A stretch of DNA of 64,000 nucleotides. Origin: Astrocystis sublimbata. Its lineage: Eukaryota > Ascomycota > Sordariomycetes > Xylariales > Xylariaceae. Location of the stretch: positions 16,564 through 80,563 of the forward strand of contig JAJNNY010000102.1 of assembly GCA_022453515.1 (NCBI GenBank). Reading direction: 5' to 3'. Positions 12,396-24,380 of the stretch are shown piece by piece (position 1 is the stretch's first letter; every line of letters begins with the position of its first letter). The notes beneath the pieces were generated by a model. It was not told where the DNA came from. It ran no database searches and saw nothing but the letters and a program-made list of their open reading frames with translations. The position numbers were made by a program, and so were the translations under genes.

Positions 12396-12887
12396 ATGGC
12401 CGATCAGCTGCTAGAGCAAGCTAGGGAAGTTGTTGATGGCCAAATCGTACGTGCCGCCCGCTCTCCCAGCCGCTCTCCCAGCCGCTCTTCGGCCAGTATC
12501 GAGCTGGATTGAGGTCTTCAACTCACTTGCTTGTCATCTTACAGGATTTCCACGGCCAGAGACTAGCGGAACTGCTGGCAACCGTTCTCCTTTCTGTCGT
12601 TGGTGTACGTGGTTTCCTAGCCTTTCAAAATTAGCCAGATCGATATTAGCATTCGTATTAACAACAGCATCAAACAGGCAGTCTCCTTCCTCGTTGGGTA
12701 CGCGCTCCAAGACATTGAACTCGCCCTGAAGATCGGCTTAGGCGGCACCGCGCTGACCTTCCTCGCCATTGTCCCGCCGTGGCCCTTTTACAACCAACAC
12801 CCCGTGCAGTGGCTTCCCGTCGGTGGACCTTCTATTTCAAGCAGTCACCAAGACATAATCGTAGATGAGAAGATGTTGGCCGCATGA
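12396..12887 (+). CDS. SPC1: Signal peptidase complex subunit 1 (SPC1/SPCS1)
   Basis: A small non-catalytic subunit of the ER signal peptidase complex. Three exons (12396-12446, 12545-12604, 12678-12887) give 106 residues. The N-terminus reads MADQLLEQAREVVDGQIDFH, followed by GQRLAELLATVLL, the family's conserved entry into the first membrane helix. A second hydrophobic helix (IGLGGTALTFLAIVPPWPF) is followed by YNQHPVQWLP, the typical PxxPxYxxxPxxWL-like end. The protein is tiny, and two of its exons are only 51 and 60 nt, so a simple open-frame scan misses it. Intron 1 carries a short direct repeat of a 12-nt unit (CCGCTCTCCCAG). The two helices and length match the SPC12 family well. Confidence 0.92.
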
Positions 12888-13136
12888 TGAATTTGCTCCT
12901 TAAGCTTCAACTAGCACGCAGGAAATAGACTTAGATATTCCCGAGTGGGCGCCCATGTACATGATCGTACAAGCCAACCCACACGTCCAGAGAAGCAAAG
13001 CAAGCCTTGTCTTCATGCTAGAAACTCTCTATATGAGGTCCAAGCCCAATGATGGTGCCTCCCCCCAAATCCTCGTGCTCTGTGTAGATCCATGTCCCAG
13101 CATGTCCCGTTGTCTCCGCGGAGGGCAAACAGGTTC
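12888..13136. other. Convergent 3' spacer, SPC1 / RBX1
   Basis: A 249-bp gap between convergent stop codons. It should contain both 3' UTRs. Nothing else was seen. Confidence 0.5.
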
Positions 13137-13636
<500 letters not shown>

Positions 13637-14746
13637 GGTGCGGATCAGAATGGGGTGGCCTGCGATGATTCGGTGCGACGTGGTAGTCGAGGAAAGGCTG
13701 GATGCCGAGCCGCGGAGCTGCTGGTTCTTGCGGTCGAGAGTACTTGAGTAGGTGGCAGCTGTCAAGCAGGGTAGATGATAGGTTCGTCGTGGTGCGAGGG
13801 CTAGGCGGACTGAAAGGAGAGAACGGTGAGGATGGGCAGAAGGAAGGCACTGATGCGTGGGATGAAGGTTGTTTGGAAGATGTGTAAGGTCAGGCAGAGG
13901 CAGGTATGGACGTAAGGTTCAATGTTGTTGATGATGGACAGCTTGGGATGTGCAGATGCCCCTCTTAGATGCCCGCAAGGTACCTAGGTTGGAATCAAGC
14001 AAGCAGGCAAGCTTGGAGGTCTACAGTGCTGCCTCCAGGTACTACTAGGTAGGTAGTAGCCTGAAAGGTGCTAGCACTTGTCGGTTGCCCCTCCTTCAAT
14101 CTTTGATCCGCTCGAATGTCTGGGGCACAGCTTCAAGCATGAAATTATCTCCTGCCTAGGTGCCCACCTAGGTAGGTACTGAAGTAGGTCTACCTACATA
14201 CATGTACTTAGGTACATGTAGGTCCCAGCCTGGTGGGGAATAACTTAAGTACCTAGGTACAAGCAAGGGTCGGGTCTCTCAGCCATTAGGTTTCATTCCA
14301 ACCTTCATGTACCTACCTCCTACCTACCTAGAGTAGTAGAGATCCGGTGACGGCACGTGATAAGGTTGGCATCGCAGCCCGCCACCTTCCTTCTGTCCTT
14401 GCCTTGCTCGCCTTGCTTCCCCCTTCCCTCTGGCACGACCTCCCACGTTGACGCTACCATATCTCCAAATTCCTCAGTATTGATAGGTTCGTTCCTCCCG
14501 ACTCATTTCTCCTTTTGCTAGAACGGTCCAACGGTCCATTCGCATCTTGACTCGCAAGGATCCACGATTCTCACGCCCAACTGCGATAACACAGCCCCCC
14601 TCAGACTGGCTGGTCTTCGCTATCTGCTCTTCTCCACCATCGGCCTTGTCAGCTTCCTCTAGCTGCGCCCACGAAGACCTTCACCATATACTAGCCTCGA
14701 ATCTTTGTACTCTCCTCCGACACGGGATACATGTCGCCACAGGAGG
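13637..14746. other. Divergent spacer, RBX1 / PNRC-motif gene
   Basis: About 1.1 kb of promoter and leader sequence for two divergent genes. It is rich in CCTAGGTA-type palindromes at about 13,980-14,330. The last 250 bp before 14747 are pyrimidine-rich. A 16-codon open frame starts with ATG at 14731 and overlaps the downstream start codon (see findings). Confidence 0.5.
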
Positions 14747-15955
14747 ATGCTACAAGAAACCACGCCGAAGAGCACACCTAACAGGAAGACTACCCGCCGC
14801 AGCCGGGGTGGCCGTCAGAAAACCTATGTTTCCGAGAATGATATTTCCTCCTACAAGAGCCACGACATCGCGGCCCCGCGCACTCCGTTGAAGTCGGTGG
14901 GCAACGTTGTCGCTGACACCGCCGATGCAGCCACCACCTCGAGAGTCCAATCAACAAACCAGAAACACAAGAACAGAAGCAACAAGAACCGTGGCGCCAA
15001 GGCCGGTAGTGCGTCGCCTAGCTGTCGACAGGACGGAGACAGCCCGCCGTTCCAATCGCGGGAGCCATGGGCGCCCGCGTTCGCTGGCTCGTCCTTCCAC
15101 GCATCCCCTGCGCCGTCTGCGCTTCCACTGCCCAAGTTTTTGGGTCCGCCTAACGCAGAACCTCCTATGATGGAGGCAAGATCAATCAGCACATCTTCTG
15201 AGTCGTCTCACTCGACCGACTCGGATGATGCAGCTACAAAGGATCCTATTCGCCGCGATGATTCTCCTTTGGAATTCTTCTTCCGCGCCGACCGTGCCGA
15301 GAAGGCACGCGGCCGCCGAGCTAGCTCAGCAAATATAGACGCTACGGCCGCTACTGCAACTCCATCGCCATTCCGAGATCTTCATCATCCCAAGGAACGC
15401 AACGTATTTCCGAAAACTATAGGCCACACGGCTCTACGGCGCCCCATCTTCACCGAAAGCGATCATTCTTCCGACAACTCAACACTGCGCTCGGGTAGCG
15501 ATTCACGCTTGTCTATCGGCCCTACATTCTCAACGCCCTACCAGGAACGCATTCGCGCGGCTCAATCAAATCACAACTCACCACAGCAATTCCCGCCAGT
15601 GAATCAGCAAATGGGCCCGAACTCATCTGAAGCTCTAAAGCAGTATCTCTTCACTAATCATATCGGACGGTCTAAACCGCAAGAATTGCCGCCCCAGTTT
15701 AGTCCGTCGTCGCACTCGGGGGACCAGGCCAGCCAGGGGCAACCTGGATCCGGTAGCTGGCAATATGGTGTATATCGATCTGGCCCGCACGCCGCGCGAG
15801 GAATCTTTCCAGTATCAGCATTAGCTGGCCACTCCCCACGTGCTCAGGCCACCCCGTTCCGAGATTTGAGCACTGAAGTGGGTTCTCGGTCGCAAGATAT
15901 CATTGCCTTGGAAGGCGACCTACGCAGGAAGCTCAAAATCGATTCTCTGGGCTAA
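14747..15955 (+). CDS. PNRC-motif protein, Edc1-like (proteophosphoglycan-type annotation)
   Basis: A single-exon gene of 402 residues, mostly disordered and rich in Ser, Pro, Arg and Asn. A basic N-terminus contains RRSRGGRQKTYVSEND. At about residues 112-133 there is FAGSSFHASPAPSALPLPKF, matching the PNRC motif. In yeast Edc1/Edc2 and human PNRC2 this motif binds Dcp1 and stimulates mRNA decapping. Other conserved-looking parts are DDSPLEFFFRADR, SSEALKQYLF and a C-terminal helix (DIIALEGDLRRKLKIDSLG). The decapping role is an inference from the motif. The open frame extends upstream to 14705, but only by a TTG codon, so the first ATG at 14747 is used. An upstream short exon cannot be excluded. 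Confidence 0.72.
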   Translation: MLQETTPKSTPNRKTTRRSRGGRQKTYVSENDISSYKSHDIAAPRTPLKSVGNVVADTADAATTSRVQSTNQKHKNRSNKNRGAKAGSASPSCRQDGDSPPFQSREPWAPAFAGSSFHASPAPSALPLPKFLGPPNAEPPMMEARSISTSSESSHSTDSDDAATKDPIRRDDSPLEFFFRADRAEKARGRRASSANIDATAATATPSPFRDLHHPKERNVFPKTIGHTALRRPIFTESDHSSDNSTLRSGSDSRLSIGPTFSTPYQERIRAAQSNHNSPQQFPPVNQQMGPNSSEALKQYLFTNHIGRSKPQELPPQFSPSSHSGDQASQGQPGSGSWQYGVYRSGPHAARGIFPVSALAGHSPRAQATPFRDLSTEVGSRSQDIIALEGDLRRKLKIDSLG

Positions 15956-17358
15956 ACCAAAGGCAGCTCCTGCCTGGTCCGAGCTGCTTGGACGGATCAG
16001 ATCTCGATTGTGGTGTCCGTGACATCGATCTGCCGATCTGGTTTCAAGTATCTTTTACTGTCCTTGTGATTTATCTCGGCCCCCGTACTTAGTCTCTTTT
16101 TCCCTTTGTTTCCTGTTACGATACCTATGCTTCTTCAACTCATCGGATTACTATGGCGATTCATTTCCGGACATATACCCTTCTCGCGAGGAATGTATAT
16201 TGCAAAATGGCGTTTCAATCCTTATTTTGTTGAACTTGTGTAATGTACTAATGTCGGCTGCATTCTGGGTCACGATGTTGAGGGTTGCATGTTGCATATT
16301 GCATGGAAGCGGCGGTCAAGAACGATTCGATATGATTACTGCGATCTTTTCTCTCAGCATCATTTTCTGGCATAGGCCATGCGATGTCCCGCACTACGGC
16401 AGGGTTTGCATTCGGGCTTGGAGCGGATGGGTCGGCATGTAAACATCGCGTTCGGTGTTATGACCCTCGGGGCGATTACTATGCTTCGAGTTTTTGCGAT
16501 GGTTGACGTCTCGGGGTTTTGCAATTGCAAACTGGGCGTTGATAGGTTGAATCAGTTAGTTGCAGCCAACGTATTCTAAGTCTGTGGCAGATACCAGGCC
16601 ACGGCTAAGGAAGTGGCACGGCCATGAATTTATCTTGTTATTTTCGGGAGGGAAACGAAAAAAAAAAAAAAACATTTTTTGATGGTATATATAGCACTTG
16701 GGTCCCATCCTTGACCCAACAGGTCAAGCTTGGGCAACCAATACAGCAACGACCTCCATGGTTCAGTATATCACCAACCCAACTGTTTTTCGATGTGTAC
16801 AAGCGTCTTTAGACCATGATCAAATCAATACGACATAGTAGACATCGTCAACATTCAGATCTGATCGACCTGCTCACGTACGTAGCCTGGAGCTTACCTA
16901 AGTACCAGGGTATCTATTATTGATCGTTTTCAATACCTATCAAGACTTTTTTACCTACCTAGCAAGCCTACTTGTACTCGTAGGTAGTGAGCATGCAAGT
17001 TGCCAAGCTAAACCTGCCAGGTATTGCTACGAGACCAAGACGGCCAGGCCATTCACATTCATGGACCATCGACCACGCTTTTTCGTACGCAGGGATTTCT
17101 CAATGGAAGTGGCAGATTACACGGCGGCCTGAGCAGCCACCGTGAGGCGCCCGCCTTGCTCACACTGTCCGTTTATATTCACGGCCCACCCCCACGTGAA
17201 CTCGTGCATCACTCGTGTTGGCCGACGACAATGCTCGCGTAGCATCCATCTACTCTACAACAATCGGCTCATCCACAACCACGATCCACAACCACCCATT
17301 TGCATGCATTGTTCGTTGAGCTCAACTTTACAGCCATCCTTCACGACAAAATCTAAGT
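15956..17358. other. Tandem spacer, PNRC gene / TDP1
   Basis: A 1.4-kb gap between two genes on the plus strand. It holds the 3' UTR of the first gene, a short A-run at about 16660-16675, an AGGTA/ACCTA cluster with one TACTCGTA (16975), and the TDP1 promoter. No supported gene. Confidence 0.5.
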
Positions 17359-19747
17359 ATGGATCCTAACGACGACCCCCTCGCCGGCGACGAGGAGGCA
17401 GCGATGCGCTACGCAATCGCGCTGTCGCTTCAAGACCACAGCGCTCACGCACCCATTTCGACCAGCCATAAGCCAATCGTAATAGACTCGGATGATGAAG
17501 ACGGTGATCTAGACCATGTTTGGAAATGTCCACCCACGCCAAAGAAACCCAACCCCCAAACACCATCAGCGGCCACAGGCCAGCGACCATTGCATCAGCA
17601 TCAAACTATGTCTCAGGCCGTGAAACCGACGGGTCTTGCGGCCTTGGGACTTGACAGGAAGAAAATGGAAGAGGAACGGCTCGCGCGGGGGGCGGCTAAG
17701 CGCAAAGCCCCCCACGGTGAACAGACCCCCGACCCTCGTCCGCAGCAGCGCACCAAGGCCGGTGTGCAATTCGACAGCACGCCACTCCTACAGAAGGCTC
17801 ATGTCGATAAGAAGCTCCAACCTCCCGCATTGCCGTATCCTAAAGGCATCGTCAGGAAAACTGTATGTGCGTTTGTAAAGCTTGAGCTTTCCTCCGCGGC
17901 TTGTCAGATGATACTCGTTGGCTGAATACACAATTACAGTGGGCAATGGGATACCCGCGCCAGAACGATATTAAAATCGAGGAGATACTGCAAAAAGAGC
18001 AGCTTGAGCTTGCAGTTCTCAGCTCTTTCCAATGGGATGATGATTGGTTGCTGTCCAAAGTCGATACAGGGAAAACCAAGATGGTATGCATAGCGTTTGC
18101 ATCCAGTGATGCTCAGAAGGAAGAAATGAGAGCAAATGTCCCTGCAGACCGTATTCGGTATGAATGACCTCCTGTCAATGTTCAGCTACTCCTAGGCTGG
18201 CGGGGAGCCTGGTTGTGCCTTCAACTTCCCCGTTGCAAAAACTGCCGGCCGGTGTTGATTAACGCTCATCGCTAGGTTCTGCTTTCCTCCTATGGTGCCA
18301 GCCGGCAGTATGCATTCGAAGCTCCAACTCCTCAAATTTCCCAAGTACATGCGCATAGTTGTCCCTACCGGGAATCTAGTGCCATACGATGTGAGTCTTA
18401 TCCTATTCATCGCTTTAGTTGGGGTTTTCATGTACTGAAATGGACGGGGCTATTGATCATGCCAATGTATATATATTACAGGCTTGAGAAATACGAACGA
18501 TGCCAACAATACTTTTGACTAATCAAATTTTATCAAGTGGGGTGAGACCGGCGTCATGGAAAACATGGTCTTCTTGATTGACTTGCCCATGGCAACACAG
18601 CCAAAGAAGCAAGTTACAATGTTTGAGCAAGAACTTTGTTATTTCCTGAAGGCGTCCGGTCTGGACGAAAGCTTAATCGACAGTTTATCTAAATATGATT
18701 TCTCGGAGACAGAACAATACAGATTCGTCCATACCATGTAGGTTCCCTATAAGCCACAAATCCGTTCATATATTTTATCTCAATTAACAAACTGCCAGCG
18801 GACAGTCACACGTGGGAACCGCATGGAAGCGGACTGGTCAGAATAAGAATACCCCAGGGCCCATCTCGTAGCTAATGCTTTCATCGCAGGATACTGCGGC
18901 CTTGGGCGAGCTGTGAAGTCTTTGGGCCTGGCAACAACATCGAATGTCCAACTGGATTTTGTAACAGCTTCGCTCGGTGCGGTGAACACCGATCTACTCT
19001 CAGCCATCTATAACGCCACACAGGGTCGGTATACGTTCTCTTCCCCTTTGCAACCGGTACTAAAGATATCTACGAAAGGGGATAACGGAATGAGAGAGTA
19101 CACGAAACGAACCGCCAATGGTGGCAAGAAGAAAGCAGCCCAAAAGGCTGAACCTAGCTACAAGCCTGACGACTTTCGCATTTATTTTCCCTCCCATGAA
19201 ACCGTCAATCGAAGTCGAGGCGGCAGCAATGTAATGTCGCTCGCCTTACAGTTTGGTCACAACGTACTTGCTCTGACACTCGAACTTTACAGAATGGCGG
19301 TACTATATGTCTTCAGAGCAAATGGTGGGATTCTACTACTTTCCCTCGAGAATTAGTCCACGACTGTAAAAGTGTGAGGCCGGGGCTCTTGATGCACACA
19401 AAAGCTCTCTATGCACGACATACACCTCATAACAGCATTTCACAGGTGTCGTGGGCTTACATTGGTAGTGCAAACCTGTCAGAGAGTGCATGGTAAGGGT
19501 TTATAACACAGCTATATGAAGTCACGCTAACTACAAGTCGGGTAGGGGGCGTCTGGTAAGGGATAAAGCATCTGGACAACCGAAGCTGAATTGTCGCAAC
19601 TGGGAATGTGGAGTGCTGATATTGGGCGAAAGCAACAAGCCGGGCTGGGCGGCTTTTGAAGAGAGGTTACATGTGCCAATGATCGTGCCTGGCGAAGCAT
19701 ATGGTAAAACAAATTCGAGGAGGCCATGGTTGTTCCTTGAGCCATGA
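17359..19747 (+). CDS. TDP1: Tyrosyl-DNA phosphodiesterase 1 (TDP1)
   Basis: A DNA repair enzyme that hydrolyses the 3'-phosphotyrosyl bond left by stalled topoisomerase I. Eight exons: 17359-17862, 17940-18157, 18276-18390, 18538-18737, 18799-18836, 18890-19230, 19293-19492, 19546-19747, giving 605 residues. Both HKD motifs are intact: MHSKLQLLKF (H254, K256) and MHTKALY (H507, K509), the latter followed by GSANLSESAWG. Linking regions fit the family, for example VPTGNLVPYDWGETG and a HTIGQSHVGTAW loop. The N-terminal ~165 residues are not catalytic. They carry a ubiquitin-interacting-motif match (residues 11-26) and an acidic SUMO-interacting-motif match (IVIDSDDE, 40-47). Exon 5 is only 38 nt. 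All junctions keep phase. Confidence 0.95.
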
Positions 19748-22700
19748 AGCAGAATTCATATTCGTATGATTTTCGTGGGCTTATTTGCCTGGTCTTCGCG
19801 GAGATGGACGCAGGGTATCAGATGCACCTACATCTCATGAGAACATCTGTTATAACGTAAATATTCCTAAATAGTTAGTACGTAGTGTTTTAAGCCGGCT
19901 AAAGCAAGATGTCAAGATTTAACTGCCGCGCTTTAGTTCTTGTCCTTTCATTGATGATGTTAATCATGTTCCTAAGGCGGACCCTGTGATATATTTTAGA
20001 TCTTAAATTCTTCCTTTAATAGGCAGCGCAAGGTATAGTATATTCTTGAAATAGCAGCAATCCCTCCCGCTTGCAAAGCAATGCCACGCTGACTACGGAG
20101 CTTCTCCTAAAAGTCACGCATTTCTACAGTGTCAAGATACCGATTAAACCCAAACTGCACCTCTCAAGCTTGAAACCACGCTCGTAAGCTATTGGCATTT
20201 ATCATAGTCACATTTCACTCCGTGTTTAACATCACCAAAACCAAAGGTGTATTGCTGCAACATTCTGCGGCCATCCAAGGGTAATACACAATTTAAGTTT
20301 CATAGTACCTTTCGAGGAGTAAGTGCATCTCAGGGCCCATACGAGATACATCTCCAATTTTTGTCCGGACAAAATTCACATCAACTATCGCCGCATTGGG
20401 CAATAAATCGAACTCTAGGCTCAGCCCAACGAAAAAACCTTCTTGAGCGTGATGGTAGACATGGCAGATAAAAATAAACACCATGCTCTCGCCATGCTTC
20501 TTTCGGCCTGTTCCTTTGGCTGTCCGGGAAATCTACCAAAAACCCTTCGGGGCCAAAGGTCACCTCATTAGTAAGCACCAGGAGCACCCAAGTTTGCGAC
20601 TTGATAATGGGCGAACAATCATCCCGTTGTCTTTTTATTGCACTCATACTCGGGTGCTTGTCTCATGTGAACATGAAGTTAGGAAGAATAATAAACTACT
20701 GGTACGGTTTTGAATAGAGCGTGGTCGACTTCTGTACCACCAATACTGATGTCTTGATTTTCCTTGCTGCAATACTTATTATGACACAAAGGAATCTTCA
20801 GGGGAGTTTGCAACCAAGGAGAAAGACACTTCGAGCCGCATCACCAGATTGCTAGCGATCTGTCCTGAGTCCCCTCATTTCTGGGCACCAAAAAGTCCAA
20901 ACTAGAGGTCATACTCAAGGCAAGCATCGGATGAAAGAAAAAAAACCCTGGCGAGCTACGGCTGGATGAACATTGCCGATAAGTCTCCAGTGCATATGAC
21001 CTCAGACGATGCCGCTATATAGGCACACTGCTATAAACTCCGCATCTATTGAGTCTTACACTCACATTTCCTCTATTGTGATCTCGCAAGATTCTAAATT
21101 GTGAGCTGGGAAATAGGCGACTGCGGAACAGCTTGAAGCGTGAATTCGACCGCACGCGGCCTGTACCTTGGAAATTTCGTTGGCTAGAGTTCCGGGCGCA
21201 CCCGCATCAGCGACTAAATAGTCAAGTTAATGCAATGCGTCAAGTACACTCGAGGTTCAAATGGGATTGACATCGAGTGTACTGCGTACGTATAGATAAA
21301 ACCATTGTGTAGAAATGGCAGAAAGAAGGTGCCAGTGTTCTTCGTGCTATTATCTCTTCTGTGGCAAACGAGACGATGTCGGCGAAACTCTGGCCGTGGG
21401 AGAGGCATTGCGTCGGTGATCGGGAGAGGACGAGGACGTATACGAAATACCAGGTGATTGACACGGTGCAGAGAGTAAAGAAAGATTGGTAAGCTCGTGA
21501 CAGACATGTTCGCATGCACGCCACGCAAAACTTTACGAACTGGACTTGTAGACCCTGCAGCACCTCGGAGAGGAAGGGTCTTTGGCTGACATCGTTGTCG
21601 CCCTCCTGCTCAGCACGAGGCTTCTGGCACGAGGTGTAAACGGAAGTCGGTACGAATTCATCTGAGCATGTTTTCTCGCCCCGAGAGGAGTAATACATTG
21701 CATGCTCTCCTGGGTATATAAGCCCTTCCTTTCCATTTGGTTCGTCACTCAGTATTCCCTACCACCATACGCTTCCTAACATCATACATTTCAACATCAC
21801 CGCCGCCCTCACCTTCCGCACTCTGCGCCCGTGCGTGTTCAATACTCAATAAAGTAAGTAAAGACCTACCTAAGGTAGACGTGTACTTGAAGTGGCAAGC
21901 TACGTAACCTATCCCCTTCGCCCCTTGCCCTCATGAATGCACCCTCACAACACGCACCTTCACACACACACAACACAATACACCACTCTCGACAATGCCA
22001 CGCCTGCTTCCCTTCAGGTTGACGCTGACGCCAGGTACCGACTTATCTGCCTGAGCGTCATTCAGCCCCTTCTCTTCTGGCCCTCCACCTCTTCTTGCCC
22101 ACCCCTCTCCCTCTCGTCTTCAACCCAATCTCTCCCGGCTCTTCCGCCACACCTCAGCTACGTCTGTGCCCATGACCGGTCGACTAATTGAGCTCGGTTG
22201 GTAGACGAATATTTCACCGAGTCTCCGTGGGCTTGTCGAGAGGACAGCCATCTCGGCCTTGTTGCTCCAAGGATCAACCTGTCGGCAGCCAAACTTAAAA
22301 TCCGTTGCAGCGAGGGCTCGCACTGCAAGCCCCCCTCTCTCGCCAGACACGACTACGGCAGTCCCTGAACTCAATCGTAAGTCTACCATCAGCGTCCCCG
22401 AATAGCTCCAGCATTCAGCCATACTCCTCCTGCTGCTGAGGCACCTCCCCCTCTCCATCCATAGAAGCCCGCCAGCTAACAGGCCCCTGAAGCAAATAAA
22501 GTTTCCTCGGTCTATCGACTACCTACCCACCGTACTCTGTATTCGGAGTGCCCAGGTCAGTACATGCAGGCGGCCCCAGCTACTCGGCTACAGAAGCCAC
22601 TGGCGTTCCAGGGCCTTCCCTTATTCTCTCGAGCACTTGGAAGTAGCTTGAACCATCCCATCCTAGCAACCAGAAATCGAGACACACCACAGCCCAGTCT

Positions 22701-23057
22701 GCACCTTCCTGTCTTCTTGTTCCATATCGACCATGTTGCAGCGCTGACCCCCAAGCTAGACCGCTATAGATTCAGCAATCTTTTCAACCTCGAGTACCAT
22801 CGCGCTACTGCCGCGGGCGTGCCTTGAGTCCCAGGACCGAAAACAGAGTTTTCCCTTGCTCGTCATCCACCGATACTTCGAACCAGACCCCGACAACTTC
22901 GCAGGAAGACACCAACTGGGCCTTTGTTCCATCCTATCCTGTCCCGTAAGTTACCATCTGCGTGATTTGATTGGCAGTCAGCAGGACCTATGCTCACTAC
23001 TTGGACAGAGATTACATTCACCCCACAAACCACGAGTGCCTCCGACACGATAATACA
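19748..23057. promoter_or_regulatory. Long regulatory spacer upstream of the WOPR regulator
   Basis: A 3.3-kb gap, long for this gene-dense window. The right third (about 21,760-23,057) is CT-rich and probably contains promoter and a long 5' leader of the WOPR gene. It includes TAAAGTTT at 22497-22504. One weak small-gene candidate on the minus strand is listed separately (20293-20647). Another minus-strand open frame at 21240-21698 has no recognisable content. AT-rich patches occur at about 19,850-20,050. Confidence 0.45.
20293..20647 (-). CDS. Doubtful small two-exon gene, unknown function
   Basis: I do not recognise this protein. An ATG at 20647 opens a frame to 20482, then GTGTTT...CAAG at 20481-20442 could be a 40-nt intron. 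Exon 2 runs 20441-20293 and ends in a stop. The spliced length is divisible by three and gives 104 residues. The translation has coding-like composition, such as LLVLTNEVTFGPEGFLVDFP in exon 1 and MGPEMHLLLERYYET at the end. A 40-nt intron is at the short limit for these fungi. It could equally be a gene relic with a frameshift, or chance. Confidence 0.25.
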
Positions 23058-24348
23058 ATGTCACATATCGCGAGCGAAGTGAGACCACCCTGCGAAGTGA
23101 GACCAAACTGCGAAGTGAGACCAACCTGCCGCGGTTTCGTCTCAAGCTCAGTCGACGCGTTGTGCTGTTTCCAAGCTGTGATCTCAGGCAGAGCCACCCA
23201 TATAGCTCGAAGGCCCCAGGATAAGGAGCGGCCCAACCTTATCAAGAGTGGTAATGTATTCATATACGAAAAGCATGCGTCGGGCATCGACCGATGGACG
23301 GACGGCAAGATATGGAGCCCTAGCCGTATCTTGGGAAACTTCCTGTTGTATCGGGAGTTGGATGAGCCGTTCGCGCCCGGCGAGCCGAAGCGTGCCCTAA
23401 AACGAAGAAAGACGACGACGCATGGTGAAATAGAGAGGCAACCGGAGCAAGCCTTACAAGAGGCACAAGGGGCCGGATCCAGTACGATGGCACAGCTGCA
23501 TCGCGAAGACACACGCCACCTGATAGGCTCCCTCGAGCAATCCTATCCGTTCAAAAAAAACGGGCTGGTGAAGAAAACGATCACCGTCTGTTACAATGGC
23601 TTGAAACACCACCTGGTGTCGTACTACACCGTGGAGGACATGATGGAGGCACGGATTCCCTCGGTACGCGCTGATGAAGCGATCCTTGGAATGTGGCCCA
23701 CCCAACAGTTGATGCGCCAGGCGGGCCTGAGGGGCCTGATAGAGGAAACCCTATACCAGGTGCTCGACGCCCCCCCGGCCCCCCCGGCCCCTGGAGGTGC
23801 CCCGAGCTATGGGATGCAACCACCGCCGCCGCCTCCATCCGCGTCGTCGTGGCCGCCGATGCCCGGGTCCGATGTGCCACATTACGGATACCCACAGCAC
23901 GGATATGCACAGCACGAATACTCACAGCACGGATACTCGCAGCCTCCGGCCCCGGCCTCTTACCAACCCCAACCCCAACTCCCATCTACCGGGCCAGAAT
24001 ACCAGGCCGACTACATGCAAAGCGGGCCAGAGCCCAACTACGGTCATGTCGACCAAAGTTATATGGTAGCAAGAAGTCAGGAGTTTCACTACGTGCCGCA
24101 GCATCCAGCCGTGCATGGTAGCGGAATGGGGTTCTTCAATTATACGCCAAATATGCCTCACCAGTCGCAATATCTAGCAATGGAGAATGGGAGCCGCTTT
24201 TCGCCTCACAACGTGCGGGAGCCTTCGTCTACTAATGTCAACACTTATGGGGTCTCTGCTGCTGCAATTGCTGAAAACCCCCACTCGATTACACATGGGG
24301 CCGACGACGTTGATGTCATAAAACAAGAGGATTTTAATGGCATGGACA

Positions 24349-24380
<32 letters not shown>

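Noticed and set aside
21240..21698. 152-codon minus-strand frame
   Set aside because: No recognisable content, and neighbouring frames are equally open; nothing decides that it is coding.
22971..23057. N-terminal extension of the WOPR protein
   Set aside because: The frame begins with TTG; the first ATG is 23058.
23881..23941. Repeated CACAGCACGGATA units, considered as a CRISPR-like or satellite array
   Set aside because: They are in-frame codons for HYGYPQHGYAQHEYSQHGYS, a low-complexity coding repeat of the WOPR protein.
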